Shown here: piece by piece, positions 41,395 to 44,752 of the stretch
How the letters are laid out: each line of letters opens with the position of its first letter
Position numbering within the stretch: the first letter of the stretch is position 1
Assembly: GCA_023395465.1 (NCBI GenBank)
Contig: JAEWZE010000107.1
Coordinates: 1-44,752, forward strand
DNA from: Pseudomonadota bacterium
Lineage (GTDB): Bacteria; Pseudomonadota; Gammaproteobacteria; Xanthomonadales; Xanthomonadaceae
Direction: 5' to 3'
DNA: 44,752 nucleotides
The notes under the pieces: generated by a model
Databases searched by the model: none
What the model was told of the DNA's origin: nothing
Seen by the model: the letters and a program-made list of their open reading frames with translations, nothing else
Translations under genes and position numbers: made by a program

Positions 41395-42377
41395 CTGCGC
41401 TCGATCCGTCCGTGCTTGAGCTCGACTACGCCGCCGAAGCCGACCGCATCGCCGCGCGCCTGCGCGAGATCGTCGCGCGCGACCTGCACCGGCGTGGTCT
41501 GGTGGTCGCGATCTCCGGCGGCATCGACAGCACCACCTGCGCCGCGCTCGCGGTGCGCGCGCTGGGTCCGGAGCGCGTGTTCTGCCTGATCCTGCCCGAG
41601 CGCGATTCCAGCGACGACAGCGCGGTGCGCGCCAACATCCTGGCCGGGCACCTGGGCGTGCGCGTGCACACCCATGACATCGCCCCGGCGCTGGCCGCGA
41701 TCGGCTGCTACGAGGCGCGCGACAATGCCGTGCGCACCGTGCTGCCGGGCTATGGCGAGGGCTGGAAGTTCAAGATCGTCATTGCCGGCGGCGCGCAGGG
41801 GCTGATCAACCGCTTCCGCATCGTCGCCGAGGATCCGTCTGGCGCGCGCCACGAGCAGGACCTGCCGCTGGAGGCCTACCTGACCATCGTCGCGGCCACC
41901 AACTTCAAGCAGCGCATCCGCAAGACGCTCGAATATTTCCACGCCGACCGGCTCAACTACGCCGTGACCGGCACGCCCAACCGTCTCGAGTACGACCAGG
42001 GGTTCTTCGTCAAGAACGGCGACGGCGCCGCCGACGTCAAGCCGATCGCGCATCTGTACAAGAGCCAGGTCTACGCCATGGCCCGCCATCTTGGCGTCCC
42101 CGAGCGCGTGACCTCGGCCACGCCGACCACCGACACCTATTCGCTGGCGCAGGGCCAGGACGAGTTCTACTTCGCGCTGCCGTACGCGCAGATGGACCTC
42201 GCGCTGTGGGCGCTCAACCATGACCGTCCCGCCGGAGAACTGGCCGGCGCGCTGGGCGTGTCCGACGCGCAGGCGCAGGCGATCTACGACGACATCCGCG
42301 CCAAGCGCCGCACCACCGCCTACCTGCACCGCGCGCCGGTGCTGGTCGAGCCGGTCCCCGAACCGCACCGGCGCTGA
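41391..42377 (+). CDS. NAD synthetase-like amide-forming ligase (NadE family)
   Basis: 328 residues from the ATG at 41391 (AGGAG upstream, ATGA overlap). The NH3-dependent NadE core is visible: the ATP PP-loop VVAISGGIDSTTCAALA (38-54), TGTPNRLEYDQGFFVKNGDGAADVKPIAHLYKSQV, and SATPTTDTYSLAQGQDEFYFALPY. No glutaminase domain is present. It lies in the ACP-ligase operon, not beside NAD genes, so it may amidate a polysaccharide or acyl intermediate rather than deamido-NAD. A real NadE function cannot be excluded because all core motifs remain. Confidence 0.85.
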   Translation: MTALDPSVLELDYAAEADRIAARLREIVARDLHRRGLVVAISGGIDSTTCAALAVRALGPERVFCLILPERDSSDDSAVRANILAGHLGVRVHTHDIAPALAAIGCYEARDNAVRTVLPGYGEGWKFKIVIAGGAQGLINRFRIVAEDPSGARHEQDLPLEAYLTIVAATNFKQRIRKTLEYFHADRLNYAVTGTPNRLEYDQGFFVKNGDGAADVKPIAHLYKSQVYAMARHLGVPERVTSATPTTDTYSLAQGQDEFYFALPYAQMDLALWALNHDRPAGELAGALGVSDAQAQAIYDDIRAKRRTTAYLHRAPVLVEPVPEPHRR

Positions 42378-42380
42378 TCC

Positions 42381-43412
42381 ATGGCGCAGCCGCCCGCCTA
42401 CACCGTCCATGAAGCCGACGTCGAGCGCGATCGCGGGCTGATCCTGTCGCTGTGGAGCGGCAACCTCGGCCAGGATGCGCGCATGGCGCGCAAGTACGAC
42501 TGGTTCTATCGGCATTGCCCGTTCGGCGCGCCGCTCACCCTGTTGCTGCGCCACGAGGAGAGCGGCGACTGGGTGGGCGTGGCCAGTGCCGGTCCGCGGC
42601 CGATGTGGATGGATGGGCGTCGCGTGCTGGCAGGCGTGCTGGTCGACCTGGCGGTGGCGAGCGAACACCGTTCGCTCGGGCCGGCCCTGATGCTGCAGAT
42701 GGCGCTGATGGAGGCTGGCCTGCGCCGCTTCGACCTGCTCTACGGCTTCCCCAATCCCAAGGCCGCCGCGGTGTTCAAGCGCGTGGGTTACGCATCGCTG
42801 GGCGCGCTGGCGCGACATGCGCGCGTGCTGCGGCATGCCGGCTACGTGCGCAGGCGCCTGCCGGCACCGCTGGCCGCGCCCATGGGCTGGCTGCTCGACC
42901 TGGCCGACCGCGCGCGCCTGTGGTCGGCGAGCGGCGGACTGCAGGCGCAGTGGCACGATCGCGCCGATGCGAGCGGCGAGACGCCGTGGTCGACCGCATC
43001 GGCGGGGCAGGGGCCCGTGGCCATCCGTGACGTGGCCTTCCGCCGCTGGCGGCTCGACGAATGCCCGCTGGTCCAGCTGCGCCACCTGCAGGTGCGCGAC
43101 GGCGGCGGCGACCTCGTGGCCTGGTTCGCCTGCGAGGCGCGCGAGCACGGCCTGCATGTCGTCGATGCCTGGACGGTGCAGGGCGAGGATGGCCCGTCGC
43201 AGGCGCAGCTCGTCGCCCTGCTGCGCGCCGCCCGCGCCGCCGGCCATGCCTCGGTGTCGGTGGAACTGGGCGGCGCGGCCGCCACCGCTGCCTGGCGCGA
43301 CGCCGGTTTCGTGGCCCGCGAATCGCGTCCGGTCTTCGGCCGCGCCCGCGACGGCGACACCGCGGCGCTTGCTGACCGCATCTGGCTCACCTCCGCCGAC
43401 GAGGACGAGTAG
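42381..43412 (+). CDS. GNAT/FemAB-like acetyltransferase
   Basis: 343 residues. ATG at 42381, 3 bp after the NadE-like stop. The N-terminal half shows a GNAT acetyl-CoA fold: VGVASAGPRPMWMDGRRVLAGVLVDLAVASEHRSLGPALMLQMALMEAGLRRFDLLYGFPNPKAAAVFKRVGY, with the usual R/Q-x-x-G/A turn as HRSLGPAL. The C-terminal half (QLRHLQVRDGGGDLVAWFACEA, LVALLRAARAAGHASVSVEL) is a second GNAT-like unit. It may acylate a sugar amine. It closes the four-gene operon. Confidence 0.8.
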   Translation: MAQPPAYTVHEADVERDRGLILSLWSGNLGQDARMARKYDWFYRHCPFGAPLTLLLRHEESGDWVGVASAGPRPMWMDGRRVLAGVLVDLAVASEHRSLGPALMLQMALMEAGLRRFDLLYGFPNPKAAAVFKRVGYASLGALARHARVLRHAGYVRRRLPAPLAAPMGWLLDLADRARLWSASGGLQAQWHDRADASGETPWSTASAGQGPVAIRDVAFRRWRLDECPLVQLRHLQVRDGGGDLVAWFACEAREHGLHVVDAWTVQGEDGPSQAQLVALLRAARAAGHASVSVELGGAAATAAWRDAGFVARESRPVFGRARDGDTAALADRIWLTSADEDE

Positions 43413-43449
43413 CTGGCACCGTGCCGTCCGAAGTCTTTCCCGCCATTCT

Positions 43450-43469
43450 CCCTCCCGCGCGCGGGAGGG
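43450..43469. repeat. Perfect 20-bp palindrome, REP-like
   Basis: CCCTCCCGCG pairs with CGCGGGAGGG over 20 bases (43450-43469). It is followed by a G-rich run (43470-43482). It lies between the GNAT gene and the second PQQ dehydrogenase. It resembles dispersed REP-like hairpins common after genes in this group. There is no T run after it. Confidence 0.65.
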
Positions 43470-43607
43470 CCGGGGTGGGGGCCTCCCGGCCTCCACGCGT
43501 CCCCACGGCGCCTTTGCCCGCCCAGGCCCACATCCCAAACCCACCATCGGGTCGCCATCACCCCTGATCCCCGCGGTCCACACCGCCATGCTGCCAAGGG
43601 AGGCGCC

Positions 43608-44752
43608 ATGCGAACCACCAGATTGCTGCCCTTCTTCGCCCTGACCGCGCTGCTGCCCGCCTGCGTGGAATCGGCATCGTCCGAAGACGCGCGTCCGCCG
43701 ACCGCATGGACCACGGTCGCGGCCACCACGCAGAGCACCGCCAGGGCGCCAGGCGTCCGCGTCGAGCAGGTGATCCACGAAGGCATCGTGTCCCCGACCG
43801 CCATCGCCAGCCCGCGCGACGGCAGCGGCCGCATGTTCGTCATCGAGCGCCAGGGCCGCATCCGCGTGCTCGACCGCGACGGCAAGCTCCTGCCCGAACC
43901 CTATTACAGTCGCGACGTCGCCACCGCCGACGTGGAGCAGGGCCTGCTGGGCCTGGCCTTCGATCCCGCTTTCCGCGACAACGGGCGGCTCTACATCGCC
44001 TACAGCGGCGCGGCACAGGGCGAACGCCACGGCCTGGTGCTGCGTCGACTGCAGGCCCGCGATCCGTCCGCCAACCGCTTCGACGGCAAGGACGAGCTGG
44101 TGATGCGCGTCGAAGGCCTGGTCGCGAACCACAACGGCGGCCACATCGCCTTCGGCCCCGACGGCATGCTGTACTGGAGCGTCGGCGCCGGCACCGGCGA
44201 ACCCCGCGACCATGCCCACGCAGCGGCCACCGACAACCTGCTCGGCAAGATCCTGCGCATCGACGTGCGCGACGGCGCCGCCGGTGCGAAGAACGCCTGC
44301 GGCTTGAAGGGTCGCGCCGCGTATGCCATCCCCGCCGACAATCCGGTCGCCGGCAGGCGCGGCGAATGCGGCGAGATCTGGCTGCATGGCCTGCGCAACC
44401 CCTGGCGGTTCAGCGTCGACACCGACGGCGCGGTCTGGGTCGGCGATGTCGGCAAGGACCGCGAGGAAGTCAGCGTCTGGCGCGACGGCGCCGCGCGCGA
44501 CCTCGGCTTCCCGGACTGCCAGGGCAGCCATGACTACCCCTCCACCGGCGCCAGCGATTGCCCCGCCCGGACCGGCACCACCGGCCCGGTGTTCGAGTAC
44601 GCCGGCCGCGAGCAGGGCCGCTGCGCGGTCACCGGCGGCATCGTCTACCGTGGCCCCAACGTCGCGCTCAAGGGCGCATACGTCTTCTCCGACTCCTGCT
44701 CCAGCGAACTGCTGGTCGGCCGTCTCTCCAGCACCGGCAAGCTGCAGGTCGC
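43608..44752 (+). CDS. PQQ-dependent sugar dehydrogenase-like lipoprotein (cut by window end)
   Basis: 381 residues are visible before the window ends. The ATG at 43608 has GGGAGG just upstream. The lipobox LLPAC (Cys19) ends the signal. The propeller of the YliI/HHIP-like sugar dehydrogenases is seen in SPTAIASPRDGSGRMFVIERQGRIRVLD, EQGLLGLAFDPAFRDNGRLYIAYSG, NHNGGHIAFGPDGMLYWSVGAG, NLLGKILRIDV and WLHGLRNPWRFSVDTDG. It is unlike the first member at 38365 in detail and is not a recent duplicate. The 3' end is outside the window. Confidence 0.88.
   Translation, partial: MRTTRLLPFFALTALLPACVESASSEDARPPTAWTTVAATTQSTARAPGVRVEQVIHEGIVSPTAIASPRDGSGRMFVIERQGRIRVLDRDGKLLPEPYYSRDVATADVEQGLLGLAFDPAFRDNGRLYIAYSGAAQGERHGLVLRRLQARDPSANRFDGKDELVMRVEGLVANHNGGHIAFGPDGMLYWSVGAGTGEPRDHAHAAATDNLLGKILRIDVRDGAAGAKNACGLKGRAAYAIPADNPVAGRRGECGEIWLHGLRNPWRFSVDTDGAVWVGDVGKDREEVSVWRDGAARDLGFPDCQGSHDYPSTGASDCPARTGTTGPVFEYAGREQGRCAVTGGIVYRGPNVALKGAYVFSDSCSSELLVGRLSSTGKLQV

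Noticed and set aside
43450..43482. Rho-independent terminator at the palindrome after the GNAT gene
   Set aside because: A strong stem exists, but no T run follows on either strand; it is called REP-like instead.

Overview
The window is GC-rich proteobacterial DNA. Its gene families (an exosortase-A/PEP-CTERM type exopolysaccharide locus, soluble PQQ sugar dehydrogenases, a tRNA-Arg remnant of xanthomonad type) suggest a gammaproteobacterium near the Lysobacter/Xanthomonas group. That assignment is inference, since no rRNA or species marker is present. It falls into two unrelated blocks separated by a tRNA scar.

Block 1 (1 to about 9,640) is a defence island, visibly less GC-rich than the rest. 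It opens inside a CRISPR array with 36-bp repeats and 33-35-bp spacers, whose last repeat is split by an IS5-family element (705-1856). Facing the array is an adaptation operon with an unusual order: cas2, cas1, then a second, longer cas2-like gene. Divergent from it is a DarT/DarG DNA ADP-ribosylation toxin-antitoxin pair. Next come a CARF-HEPN Csx1-type ribonuclease (DxTHG and RxxxxH motifs) and, divergently, Csx16, a family proposed to be ring nucleases. These last two point to type III cyclic-oligoadenylate signalling, but no cas10 or effector-complex gene is in the window; they may lie to the left. A GNAT-like gene of unknown role and an AbiEi/AbiEii toxin-antitoxin operon end the block.

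The boundary (about 9,407-10,537) has no protein gene. It holds a 53-nt 3' fragment of a tRNA-Arg(ACG)-like gene with its rho-independent terminator, and a second, shorter copy of tRNA end plus terminator 128 bp downstream. This looks like an att scar where the island integrated. No integrase is visible.

Block 2 (10,538 to the end) is a large exopolysaccharide locus. The left part encodes secreted proteins (a beta-helix protein, a RIFT-barrel lipoprotein, an FG-GAP/ASPIC protein), a methyltransferase, a GT4 glycosyltransferase, an exosortase-associated PLP decarboxylase, a QueC-like PP-loop protein and a membrane GT2. Two of the secreted proteins share a C-terminal tail, RITPxxxLWRRxxxWL. The middle is an 11-gene minus-strand operon (34,768 to 22,320): NodB deacetylase, O-antigen ligase/polymerase-like protein, Wzx flippase, PaaK-like ligase, two GT4, deacetylase, GT4, unknown membrane protein, deacetylase and GT2. 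Most neighbours overlap by ATGA or GTGA. The right part has a J-domain/TM/BamE-like protein coupled to a methyltransferase, an asparagine-synthase-type amidotransferase, a PQQ dehydrogenase, then an ACP, acyl-CoA ligase, NadE-like and GNAT operon, and a second PQQ dehydrogenase cut by the window edge. Together these would build, modify (deacetylate, amidate, acylate, methylate), flip, polymerise and export a surface polysaccharide. The exosortase and the export/chain-length genes are not in the window.
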